From Zancudomyces culisetae (lineage: Eukaryota; Kickxellomycota; Harpellomycetes; Harpellales; Legeriomycetaceae), in contig LSSK01000476.1 of NCBI GenBank assembly GCA_001969505.1, forward strand, positions 1-14,497: a stretch of DNA of 14,497 nucleotides. The letters run 5' to 3'. Below are positions 1-9,778 of the stretch, in pieces. The notes under the pieces were generated by a model. It saw nothing but the letters and a program-made list of their open reading frames with translations, ran no database searches and was not told where the DNA came from. The translations under genes and the position numbers were made by a program. Every line of letters starts with the position of its first letter. The stretch's first letter is position 1.

Positions 1-1349
1 GTCATCAATTCAGTGACCATGAACAAGTCCAAGATGAGAGGAGAGGCAAGAAGAGAATCCTCACAAGTGTTGTAGATGGAAATGGTGCTGAGACCACCCA
101 TGAAGATCTCGGAGACGTATTCGTCGAGAGCACGCTTTGAGTCACCAACGGAAGGAACATACTTGATGACAATGGTGTGATCGGGGTGCTCGCCCTTCTT
201 ATAGAGAAGGTGGTTGGCAGAGACCATGTCGTCGACTACGTTGCTCTTACTGATTTCTTTAGAACGGAATTGAGCAGGAGCAGAGAGGTTGTAGCCATCG
301 TTGTTACCCAAGTGGTTGTAGCTGGTAATAGCAACAGGCTTAATTCCAGCATTGACCAAAAATTCAGTCAAAACTGACTTGATTTTGGTTTGTCCAGTCT
401 TGAAATCATCACCTCCTACAAAGCAGTTCTTGCTTGCGGATAACTCAATGACACCTGGAACCAAAGTGTTTTGGGGGGAACCGTTGACAAATGGAGCACC
501 TTCAAGAATGGAGGCAACAGCGAAGATGGTTGATGGTGAAACCTCAGAGTGGCCTGATGCAATAGCTTGCAACAAGTTGTCGGCAGTGTCGTTGACTCCA
601 GCAATGATGTCTGCGTATCTTTCGGTGTTTGCTGTCCAGAGAACAATCACCTTGTCGAGCCCGTTGTTGGCTTTGAAGTCGCGGATGTCCTTACGGATCT
701 GTTCGAGGTTTTCCTGCTTTGATCCCTTCAATACATTATCTGCACGCTCGGACTGGTTGGCAGCAATAAAGTCTGGATAGTAGATTGATGGAAGTGGTTT
801 GTATTCGCGCATGAGATCATACAACTGGCGTTGCAAATCGTATGGAAGAACCTGTGCTCTTGTCATTGCATCTCCCAAATTCATTCCACTGATATCCCAT
901 CCTCCAAACACAATCTCGTTAGGGTGTACCATAGGTACCAGACTGTTGAATGGAACGGTTACGTCGCTTCCATCCTCAGCTACTCCCAACTTGACTGTAG
1001 ATGCTAGCATCACTGATCCATAGTAGTTTGGTTGCTGTACGCCTCTTCTGGTGGTCCATGTGACGTTGTGCTTGTTAGCCAACACTGATGCAGTAATGGT
1101 TGTACCATTGTTTCCTCCCCAACCTACAAGCATAATACCTACCTTTCCGGTTTCCTTTTTGGTTCGGAATTGGTAGTGTACCTTGACTGGGCTTGCGGAG
1201 AGCATACCGCTACCATCCTGACTGACGATTGTCTTGTCATAGTAGTAGTCGGATTCAATGGCTGTTTCGGTGTATCTAACATTAGCCGAATTGACCTTGA
1301 CGAAGGTTCCGTTGGTGCTTGCTTGTGATGTTGTTTGAGCTTGTGACAT
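1..1349 (-). CDS. INO1: myo-inositol-1-phosphate synthase, 3' end beyond the window
   Basis: This enzyme converts D-glucose 6-phosphate to 1D-myo-inositol 3-phosphate using NAD+ in the cytosol, the first committed step of inositol and phosphatidylinositol synthesis. The frame is open from the ATG at 1349-1347 to the window edge, 449 codons with no intron. The NAD-binding signature GWGGNNG lies at residues 76-82. The family block [10 protein letters not shown] is at about 313-322, [10 protein letters not shown] at 343-352, and MGG followed by [16 protein letters not shown] near the left edge. Family members are usually 510-560 residues, so roughly 60-110 C-terminal residues are missing here. 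The ATG was chosen because it precedes a typical variable N-terminus and follows an A-run; stops and AT-rich DNA lie upstream. The gene diverges from ITC1 across 4 kb. A candidate 5'UTR intron and TATA box are listed separately. The family assignment is firm; nothing in the visible part looks damaged. Confidence 0.96.
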   Translation of the reverse strand, partial: MSQAQTTSQASTNGTFVKVNSANVRYTETAIESDYYYDKTIVSQDGSGMLSASPVKVHYQFRTKKETGKVGIMLVGWGGNNGTTITASVLANKHNVTWTTRRGVQQPNYYGSVMLASTVKLGVAEDGSDVTVPFNSLVPMVHPNEIVFGGWDISGMNLGDAMTRAQVLPYDLQRQLYDLMREYKPLPSIYYPDFIAANQSERADNVLKGSKQENLEQIRKDIRDFKANNGLDKVIVLWTANTERYADIIAGVNDTADNLLQAIASGHSEVSPSTIFAVASILEGAPFVNGSPQNTLVPGVIELSASKNCFVGGDDFKTGQTKIKSVLTEFLVNAGIKPVAITSYNHLGNNDGYNLSAPAQFRSKEISKSNVVDDMVSANHLLYKKGEHPDHTIVIKYVPSVGDSKRALDEYVSEIFMGGLSTISIYNTCEDSLLASPLILDLFMVTELM

Positions 1350-1357
1350 TTTTTTTC

Positions 1358-1746
1358 CTGTGTTTTTTTTCTTTAGTAGATTAGAAAAGTCCTGAATTTT
1401 TTTTTAAAAAAAGAGTGAGTTTTATAAAAAGTAGTTTGATTTGATGATAATAACGCCCCGAGGAGAAAAGTTCCTTTTAAAACTTTAGGATGGGTTCTTA
1501 ACGGCTAGTTTTTGGTTTTGGGTGCAATCTCTTTCTCCCTCTATATAAAACATTTATTGAAATTCTGTTAGTATGCGTTGTAAGTGTGTTGAATAAGTAT
1601 TACACACAATGTCGTGCTGAAAAATAAAAAAAAGGATGGACATCAAAAAAAAAGAGTACTAGTGTATATTTCTTATAAATACACGGCCGACACTTTCGAC
1701 TATAGATCCCTCTCCCTTTTCCAAAACTATACATTAAAAATCTTAC
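1358..1746 (-). other. candidate 5'UTR intron of INO1
   Basis: On the minus strand a near-perfect donor, ACAG|GTAAGA, starts at 1746. A TACTAAA branch-like motif (1378-1372) and a CACAG acceptor (ending at 1358) sit just before the INO1 start codon. The resulting intron would be 389 nt, leaving 8 nt of leader before the ATG. A TATAAAAG lies about 205 nt upstream of the donor, a sensible spacing for a first non-coding exon. This is inference from splice signals alone; no coding frame tests it. Confidence 0.4.
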
Positions 1747-1950
1747 CTGTGGGGGTTATGTAGCGAAGCTAACAAATTCGAAAACGTTTTTAAGGTATTA
1801 ACCTAAACTATTCCCCCAAATAAAGTTATTCTTTAAGGGAATATATGGCAGTAGACTTTGTCGTTTTTTTGTAGTGAGGCTTTAAGCGCAAATAAACAAA
1901 AAATCGAAAATTTTTATGTAGTTAACTTTAGCAAGTTTCCAATCTGGTTG

Positions 1951-1958
1951 CTTTTATA
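1951..1958 (-). promoter_or_regulatory. TATA box candidate for INO1
   Basis: The minus strand reads TATAAAAG here, an exact TATA consensus, about 600 nt upstream of the INO1 ATG. If used, transcription would start near 1920 and the leader would include the candidate intron at 1746-1358. A competing TATATA element at about 1541-1546, roughly 190 nt from the ATG, would fit an unspliced leader instead. Confidence 0.35.
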
Positions 1959-3695
1959 CAATTTTTGACCTAAATTTACAGCTATCAATCACCTTTTATC
2001 GTTTTGTTTCTGTTTTTCTTAGCATGATTTACTCTCTACCACTTTTTATGTTCCCGGAGAATTTGCTCACTGTTGGTATCAAGCAGCTTCACGCAAATGG
2101 TAATTGGGAGAATCGTGGAAAATTTTTTTTTTCAAATGTGATAAATATTCTGGAAACTGCATTACTAATTCATAACAACCAACTATTTACCAGCCATTTT
2201 CAGCTGCAAAATTTTGCTTACCCAAACATGCATATACACTCTACACTCTCTTAACTCTGCGCAAATAATATTTTCTGGTTCTCCAGCTCCATTGGACGGT
2301 CGAAACCTGCTAACCAACCTGTCTGCACATACTGTTGGTATATTGTCCGTTTATTTCACCCCACTCTCATTTTCTGTTCCAGATTAGCTCCTCGTTCTAG
2401 ACAACTATAAATCCTCCAACATGAAAATGGAATATAATTCGGTATTCCTGAAAAAAAAATTTTTTTGCAATTAATATCCTGATTTTTTTCTTTAAATGCG
2501 AATCTAATGCCATCTTGCAATCATAATAGGGTGGAATCGTATTTCAAAACAATAAAAACGAGGTTTTTTTTTAAGCTATTTTGCTTAACATTTACACAAA
2601 GGTATAAAAAAAAGACAAGTAAAACCTAGTTCCAACAACACTTTATTACTACAAAAGTTTGTTATTATTTGTAATACAAAACAAATGAAACGATGCTATC
2701 TATTGCTAACACGTTTTTTTTGGCTTTCGAATGTTAACAACTCTCGGCAAATCATTACCCACTAGTTTCTTGTTCCCTAATCAGTAAAGTTTAATTTTCT
2801 TTGTTTTGTCTATTACCTTCTATTTCTAAAAAAGACAAAAAAAATTCCTTGGCTTAAATTGCCTAAACAAAAGGGTGGAATCCTAACCCAACCAACCCCT
2901 CCTCATTATTTAAACATTGATTTGGCATTAATTTTGATATACTTTTATTCCCAACTTTACTCGCATTTATCTTGAAAGTTGAGCAAGCAAAGGCCTAATC
3001 GATAAATTACCATAATATTCAGAAATTATGCTTTGGCTACCCCCACCCAGCACATTGAGTCTCAATGGCTACAAAATCCAAATGTTCCATCCTATATAAT
3101 TTCACGCAGTAGACACTTTACCGCGGGATATGCTTCATTAACTTTTTTATTTCAAAAGCATACTAGTTGCAAGGCAAATGGCTTTCAAAACTCTAATTTT
3201 GAAGTCCTTTCTTTTCATTACAAAAAAAAGTTGTGTTTTTGGGATTGATCAGCATAAGCTTGAAGTTCGAGGTATAATAGTTTAAACGTTACTATAATAC
3301 ACCAGCTGGACTCATAATCTTTCTTTGGGGGATGGGGGTGGGTATATTCTGTGTACTCATGTTAGCGCTTCTTGAAAACGAGCCACTTTTGGGAATTTAT
3401 CATGGCTCGACTGGGTGTTGGATAAACACTACTGGAAAATAGGCAGCCCGTTGATGGCTTGGATGTGTATAGTCTGTAATGAACTTGGAATATAATATTT
3501 CCAGATTATATCAACCAGTTTACCCCACCTCAACCTTGGGAGGTACGGGCACCAAGAAAAAAGCATAATGAAAAAAAAACACTAGGCGAGTGCTACACTA
3601 AATAGCGATTAGAGAAAGATCCGTGTATGTGTGAATATGGTAGGAGTATAAAGACATGACACGAGTTTAGGGTGATGGTGTTATGCTTTCTAAAG

Positions 3696-3711
3696 CAGCT
3701 GGAGTCAGCTG
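3696..3711. promoter_or_regulatory. paired CAGCTG E-box palindromes, one helical turn apart
   Basis: Two identical CAGCTG hexamers (3696-3701 and 3706-3711) are separated by GAGT, so their centres are 10 bp apart and face the same side of the helix. CANNTG is the core bound by bHLH dimers; in yeast, INO1 is activated by the bHLH pair Ino2/Ino4 through a CATGTG-type element. A regulatory role here is inferred only from motif and spacing, and the pair is over 2 kb from either start codon. Confidence 0.25.
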
Positions 3712-4525
3712 TATTGTGCTTATTTCAAGGTGTTTAACTCTATACTACCAATAAAGCTGTCATAATGTGTAGCAACAATAGAAATGACTTTTTGTGGAAA
3801 TTTTAATCAGTTCGAGATAAAGGATATGGTGCGTGTCAGGAACCAAGTCAAAGATGAATCAAAACTATACAGTCCTATAAGGGTGTGTTGAAGTTGATGG
3901 ATGCCTTGAAATGGGTGAGCTTTAGGGTTGATTTTTATTTCTGGAGGGGAGGGGATCTTCAAATGTGAATTAATTGGAAAAAAAAGAATATATTAGAAAA
4001 AAGAGATAAAACATCTTAAATGCATCTAATCAGCTTATCGAGCATCAGGGTCTATCTGAGTCCTTTTCCTACTCATTTATAGATGTTTAACACAATAAAA
4101 ATTTGAAAAATAAATATTGTTACTACAATTCAATTTCCGTGCATTTAAATAGCGAAAATAAACAAACTAAATCATACAAAAAAAAAGTAAACAAAGCTGG
4201 TGAATAAAAATAGCGGGAATTTTTTATTGACTTTATTTGTTTGCAAATTGCAAGCTAGCAAGTAGCGTGTTTTTTGTATTTTTTCAGGCAGAATGGAAAA
4301 AACAAAATGATTTTTAGAAAAACGGTATGATGAAAAAATAATAATCGCGAAACATGTGTACAAGGACAAATCAGCAACTTTAACTGCGAGGAAATTGTAA
4401 TAAAATATACCACCACCACCTCTCCTTCACAAAAAAGCAAAAAAAAAATAGAAAAAAATATGGCTCAAAGTTTTAGGCAGATATTATGAGGTTTGGGGTT
4501 GCTATAAAGTGAATAGTTTTAACAA

Positions 4526-4549
4526 GGGTGAGGGTGAGGGTGAGGGGGG
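4526..4549 (+). repeat. (GGGTGA)3-G6 tract, G-quadruplex motif
   Basis: Three perfect GGGTGA hexamers are followed by six G, giving four G-runs with three-base TGA loops. This meets the usual intramolecular G-quadruplex pattern. It stands out sharply in AT-rich surroundings and lies about 830 bp upstream of the ITC1 ATG. The unit is not the common fungal telomere repeat TTAGGG. Confidence 0.6.
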
Positions 4550-4993
4550 CGTGAGCGGATGAAGTCTTAATATTGTAGCACAAGATGGTTTGGCTGTGCC
4601 GAAGTATTATCCTTTGAGATAATCTTTCTAGAAAAAACACACATGGAGAAGATTATGCATCAAGCCAGGTGTTGCAATTATTACAAATTCGACAATACTT
4701 TTAGACCCCCTAGACACCAGAACAGAAATAAAAAATAATTGCGAGTAAATAAAAGACTTGGTTGTAATCATGCCTTCGTGTTTGTTTGTTTTTTTTTTTC
4801 ATTCAGCGAACTTCTAGACTATTTTTTTGAATATAGTAAACGGTGTTGACGTGAACAAAAAAACAATTATTTATGGTTCTACAGTTTACTAAAAATCCTA
4901 GATACTAGTTAAATCTATATACACAGAGTATACCAATTCCCAACCAAGACAAGAAAAGGGTATAGTCATACCAATAGGCTTTCGAAGGATAAA

Positions 4994-5003
4994 TATATAT
5001 ATA
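4994..5003 (+). promoter_or_regulatory. TATA-like element upstream of ITC1
   Basis: A run of five TA dinucleotides lies about 355 nt before the ITC1 ATG. It could act as a TATA element if the leader contains the candidate intron at 5186-5249. Such runs are common in AT-rich DNA, so support is weak. Confidence 0.2.
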
Positions 5004-5185
5004 GCTGCACATATAGCTACGACAATAGGACAGATATTAAACCGGAGATTTGAAAGTGGTAAATAAAGTAGCATACATCTACCCTCATTAACAGCCGTTT
5101 GATTACTACGCGCGAAACAACGCTTTAGCAAATAATCCATAGCAAACAAGTTGTGATAAACTAAAGAACCGAAACTGAAGAAGAG

Positions 5186-5249
5186 GTGAGGGGTATCAGC
5201 GTATCTTTGAAAAAGAAAGCCAATCGAACACCTGTACTAACAGCTGCAG
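5186..5249 (+). other. possible 64-nt 5'UTR intron of ITC1
   Basis: A donor-like AG|GTGAGG at 5186 is followed by a perfect TACTAAC branch sequence (5235-5241) and a GCAG acceptor ending at 5249. The branch A is only 9 nt from the AG, short but known in some fungi. The stretch is wholly in the leader, 107 nt before the ATG, so frame gives no test. Confidence 0.25.
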
Positions 5250-5356
5250 ATTAAGGGATAATACTTCCAGATATATTTTTTTCCTTTGCTGTATAGGGCC
5301 CAGCGTAATAAATTAGGCTATAAAAATAAAGAAACGGAGGAGAAAAGCGAGAAACA

Positions 5357-8300
5357 ATGCCACTATTAAACAAAAGGAAGGTTGAGAAGGCAGCGATGCC
5401 AGATCTAGAGGCAGCAGCAGTGAATGGAAAAATCGAGGTATGGAAAATACGATTTACCGATGAAATATTCTTGGAATACGCAGAATATATCAAAAAGATG
5501 CAACAGTATTTAAAGCCAGTATGGGAATGTGAAGTTACGGGAAAGGATGGGCTGACCTATGAAGAGGCCTTGACAAATGAAATTATGGCAAGACGGGAAC
5601 AAAAAGCCAAAATCCGGGCACAAGATAAAGAGGATAAAGACAAAGCTAAGGGTGTGAGTGGGCAAGTAGCAGGCGTCGACGAAAAGCTCACTGCCAGTAC
5701 CGGTACAGCAAAAGTGGAGCCGGTTGGGGAGATGTCTATGGGATTTTTAAGAGGGGTGGTTGAATATGCACACAACTGTAAGAGTTTATTTTATTTTATT
5801 GTATGTGTATTTACGAATAGCAATAAATATGGATGCATAACTATTTAACGTTAACTATTGGATCAATCTTAAGAAGAATAAGATTAATAATTGAAACTTA
5901 AATATAAAAACAGACGTAGGAAGCTTTGAGGACCTAGTTAGAACAATGCAGGTCAAGCTGAGATACAGATTTAAAGCACAGGAGTTTGGATATATAAAAG
6001 TAGGGCAAAAAGTGGAGCGATGTATCATACTAGAATTAGTCAAGAAAACTAGGCAAACAGAAAGCAGCAAAGACAACGGAGGCACTAAAAGATCAATGAG
6101 ACTGGATTTCTTTAGCAGAAGAAGTGCAGCGGGAGGTGCAGGTGGTAGCGAGGAAAAGAGGGTAATGGAGGAGGAGGAACTCAAGAATCAAAAGTATATA
6201 GTGAGAATAATTGATAGCAAGACAGGCAAGCTAGGAAACGAAAGGATTGTATTGGCGAGTCAGATAAGCAGAAGTAATGATGTGTACTCAGTAAAAGCAA
6301 TAAGAACTTTGGTAAAGTTGGTATCATACAAAGACGGGCATGTTTATCACAGTCACCTGGCACGGGAGAGGCTCCGGAAGATGTTTGGATTGAAACTGGA
6401 AGAGGAATTAAGCACTGAAGAACCAGTACAAGATGAGGCAAGCGAAGCGGAGCTTGAGCGTATTCTGAACAAAATTAAGAAGGACGAGGAAAGAATAGCA
6501 AACGATGAGCAGTTGATTGAGGTTACTGCCAAGAGTAGAAAGCCTGAAGAGAAAAGGATAGATAAAAGGCAAGAGAAAAGTGGGGAAAAAAAACACAAAG
6601 AAAAGGTTATGGAAAAAATAGTGGTTCCGTTGGGGAAAAAGCAGATGGAAAAGTTTGGGTTGATAAAAGACGAAAAGATGGCGAAATCAAAGGAGAAGAC
6701 GGGATTACTTGCACTTGTTACAAAGCAGCCAGAAGCCACAGGGACGAGTAAAGTAGGGAAGCAAAGCAATGGAACCAAACCAATAGCTATGAGCAAGGAG
6801 CAGCAACTACGAAGGGAGTTGATGGGAATTAAAAAGTTTCCAATCGGGGATATACGGGCATTGGAATACAAACACATAATTGAGGAGAAGGGGATACTTA
6901 ACAAGATAGAAAAGTTGTGGAATAAAAAACATCAACCAACACAAGTAGACAAGAAAGGAACGGTGTCAAACAAGAGAAAACTGGTGATTACAGAGAGCGG
7001 GCGACTAGAAATGGTTAGAGATACGAGCGAGGAGGAAAAAACACGAAGCGACGTTGCAGAAACAGAAGTAGAGAAAATAGTCCAATGGCCACAACCGCAA
7101 GTTAAATGGCGAATCAAGCTCGAGTTTGTAGACCAAATGATGCAGACATATGTGTTCTATGCCTGGATGGCTAAGCCACTTAAGCTTGGATCGTTTAGTC
7201 TGGATAGTTATGAGACAATGTTGGGCCATGGACTCTGTGTCCCTCTAGGTCGAGAAGACTGTATATCGATGCTTCCCAACTGCAACTTGTTCAATATGTG
7301 TATTATCTCTCTACTTAACTGTATTTCGACAAAGTTGGAGGAGGAGGCAGAGGGATATGAAAAAACAATTACTGAAGAGGACTTGGCCAAGTTGTTGGGT
7401 ATTGATGGCGACGAACAACGGGCAGAGGATAATACGGAGGTGCAAACCAACGGGGGTGGCAACAATATATCAGATGAAACCGAGTATAATGAGCTTATGG
7501 ATGATTCTTCGTTGTCAGATGTGTCATCAATGTTTGGCGATGATGAAAGCGATACTGAGCATCAAACAGAAAGCGATGACAATACTCGACCCGCCAAAGC
7601 ATACCCCAAGCGAACCACCAGGAATAGCACCAGAACCAATATTGCCCCAACCACCAAACCCAACTATGATAACATTTGGTACACAACTGATTCCGAGTTC
7701 ACACTGCAAAGCTGTGTGGCCGGTGAAAAGGGAAAAACAAAAGTTACTATCGATTTGCTTCACCTTCATACAAACAGCGACAAACTCAACCTGGCAGCGA
7801 CTTTGGCGCAGAAATGGGCACATTGTGTTGCCACTGTCGAGTCTGTTAGTTGGATTTACATGTTCGTTGGATATTTGCTTGAAAATGCCGAGCATATTAA
7901 TGCTATCGATTTTCTTAGGACGCTAGTACTCAGTGATTGGAAACCTCTGACGTTGCGAAACCTTATTTACACTCGATTCGGCTTGAAGGAGCGATTGGCG
8001 ACTATCGCGGAGATGCAAAATGTAGCGGTGACATGCGACTTAATTAGAGAATATATAGATGCTTGTAATGCCGAAGCCGCCATACTTAACGCAGAGGTTA
8101 CTGAGTTTAGACGGGAGTTGAAGTCAGCTACCGAGTTGCTAGCCGAACTTGAAGCACCAGATTCTTCTTCTGAAACAAAAACAGTATCATCTGGTGGCAC
8201 CGATTCCAGTGTTAAAGCTACAACCACAGCCACAACCACAGCTACCACAAATGTAAATGCAACTAGTAAAAAATATGTTGATACTCACTATGAAAAGCGA

Positions 8301-9455
8301 AAACTCATGTCTTCTATACACAAGCTAACCAAAGCAATCAGCTACAACTTGAAGCAGCTGGCCAAGCTCCAAGTAAACCGACTAGCCGAACTTGGTGTCG
8401 ACCGTTTTGGAACAAAATACTACTATATTGATCAGGTTGGCAGCGCACAGTGCGCCGGTAGGCTCTTTGTCAGACCCACTGCCTTTATCACATCTACCGA
8501 CTCGACTCTTCCCTCCTTTGTATATCGATATTACTATACCGAATTGGGCCCAAAATGGTCTTCATCATGTGCCACACCCACCAGCTTCGGTACACAGTCC
8601 ACCTCTCACCAGGATGACTATTCCTGGCCCCACTACTCCACCGTCGAGGAACTCGATCATCTGATCGCATGGCTAGATAATAGGGGAACTTCTGAAGCCG
8701 AGTTGCTTGAAAATTTAAACAATCTGTATAAAAATATAACCATGTCGATGAGAAGATCAAAGTCATATTCTGCTGAGCACTACCAAAAAACCATCAGCTA
8801 TTTATCTTCTCTTGATGAAGAGCAGGATTTTGATTCTTTCTTTTCCCCTCCCAGCCGCAGCGCTGCTGCTAGCAAAAATAAACCGTCTGATCCCAGCATG
8901 CCTCACAAAATTAATTACTTCAATCCCATTACAAAGTCGTCCTGGTCTGCTCTATCCATATATGCCCCTCACCTGCTATTCCCCATTTTTATTGACTCAA
9001 AACTCACAGACTCTCCGCTTTCAGAGAGCCGTTCTGCTTTTGGATATTATACAGAAACCACCTGCAACGCATTTTATAAACCCTCGCCCCCCTTGTCCAA
9101 TTTACAAACATGTGCGGGAGCAAATGGCTTTAACAGTGGTACTGATACTAGTAGCGGTAGCAGTAGCAGTAGTGTAGATGTGTTTATTTTTAACGAACCT
9201 ATCCAAACTAGCTATGGAAAGCTACTGCCCACAAGTTTGTTATATGAAACCCCCTCCACCGCCTCCGATGAACACGGCTCTTCTGCCAATGTCCACGGTG
9301 TTGCCGATAATGGCGGCGACAACAAACATTTATCTGAAAATGGCAGCCGCCCATCTACACCTTCGCGTGGTATGGTTAATGGGGCTAATACAAGGCATGC
9401 TGCCAACAAAAAGCTGCGATCGTCTTTGTGTGTTGAGAGCTATTTAAAATACTAA
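5357..9455 (+). CDS. ITC1: Itc1/ACF1-like accessory subunit of an ISWI chromatin remodeller
   Basis: Spliced as 5357-5777 joined to 5914-9455, giving 1320 residues; yeast Itc1 is about 1260. The N-terminus MPLL and the block VWECEVTGKDGLTYEEAL (residues 55-72) match the WAC domain of the ACF1/WSTF/Itc1 family, which continues across the splice as YVGSFEDLVRTMQVKLRYRF to about residue 175. A long Lys/Glu-rich segment follows (about 310-530). A DDT-type helical domain lies at about 545-612 and an acidic Asp/Ser stretch near 666-696. A WHIM-like segment (LKERLATIAEMQ...IREYID) is near 830-855, then a coiled coil. The WSD-like motif LAELGVDRFGTKYYYID is near 963-979, with EELDHLIAWL near 1051-1060. 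There is no PHD finger or bromodomain, as in fungal Itc1. Such proteins bind an ISWI/Isw2 ATPase and guide nucleosome spacing and repression in the nucleus. The gene converges on the protease gene. Its 5' half is strikingly purine-rich, its 3' half pyrimidine-rich. Confidence 0.92.
5778..5913 (+). other. intron in the WAC domain of ITC1
   Basis: The donor is T|GTAAGAG at 5778 and the acceptor CAG ends at 5913, giving 136 nt. The split codon reads TAC (Tyr141), and the joined protein keeps the conserved WAC spacing. Two other phase-compatible acceptors were considered. One at 5919 creates TGA. One at 5937 removes the GSFEDLV segment that fits the WAC domain. Without splicing, the first frame runs to a stop at 5846-5848. 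Confidence 0.88.
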
Positions 9456-9778
9456 TACACGCATGTTTTACTCACATGTACACTCCTTTGCTTGATAAAC
9501 CTTGGTATGTTTTGTCATTTATCACTTGTTTTATTTTATTTTTTGTCGAAATGTTTATAGCTCTTACTTCATTTGTTCTTGCAATTCCAAGGTAAAAAAA
9601 TATTTAGTATTAGTTGAATGCATTCTTTTGTTTTGGTATAATTAAGATTGTTATTTAATTTATTAATCTGTATCTAAAAGTCGCATTTTACTTTAATTCT
9701 ACAATAATCAATTAAAGATTCTAAAAACGCGAGTAAAAAATAAATAAAACTGAAAGGTAAATAAGAAATTAGCGATAA
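9456..9778. terminator. convergent 3' region with poly(A) signals for both flanking genes
   Basis: ITC1 and the protease gene end tail to tail 323 bp apart. For ITC1, plus-strand AATAAA hexamers occur at 9739-9744 and 9743-9748, close to the protease stop, so the two 3'UTRs may overlap. For the protease, minus-strand AATAAA occurs at 9664-9659 and again at 9540-9535 and 9535-9530. No coding frame is visible. The actual cleavage sites are inferred. Confidence 0.5.

Larger units (their letters stand above)
1350..5356. other. long non-coding spacer between divergent INO1 and ITC1
   Basis: About 4 kb contains no reading frame I can defend. The longest frames are near 80 codons, compositionally odd and without recognisable motifs. 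The region is AT-rich with many A and T runs. Supported content is limited to promoter and leader signals near INO1 (1358-1958), CAGCTG palindromes at 2201, 3303, 3696, 3706 and 5241, a G-rich four-run motif at 4526-4549, and TATA and splice-like signals before ITC1 (4994-5249). I searched by eye for tRNA B-boxes, 5S rRNA, U-snRNA and telomerase-template features and found nothing convincing. An unannotated non-coding RNA or a decayed gene cannot be excluded. Confidence 0.7.

Noticed and set aside
352-780. Plus-strand open frame of 142 codons
   Set aside because: It is antisense to the well-conserved INO1 frame and encodes nothing recognisable.
1740-1890. U1 snRNA-like 5' end (ATCTTACCTG) followed by a GGGGG/CCCCC pairing
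   Set aside because: The loop lacks the U1-70K GATCANGAAG-type motif, no U1A loop is visible, and no good Sm site follows. The same bases read on the other strand as a clean 5' splice donor before INO1.
1395-2466. T-tract/A-tract junctions such as the one near 2451-2466
   Set aside because: Simple homopolymer runs are everywhere in this AT-rich spacer; they were not taken as terminators or repeats of note.
2882-2889. CCTAACCC resembling a telomerase RNA template or telo-box
   Set aside because: Only 8 nt, a length expected by chance a few times in a window this size when all permutations and both strands are counted. No supporting structure was seen.
3240-3290. GTTCGAGG resembling a tRNA B-box
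   Set aside because: No A-box at the right distance, no acceptor stem pairing and no anticodon arm could be drawn.
4898-5149. Minus-strand 83-codon hydrophobic frame resembling a small membrane protein
   Set aside because: No family resemblance, and it lies in the likely ITC1 promoter and leader. Hydrophobic content is expected from AT-rich DNA.
7357-7926. Plus-strand open frame of 189 codons in an alternate ITC1 frame
   Set aside because: It is a shadow of the ITC1 exon, which carries conserved DDT and acidic segments in the main frame.
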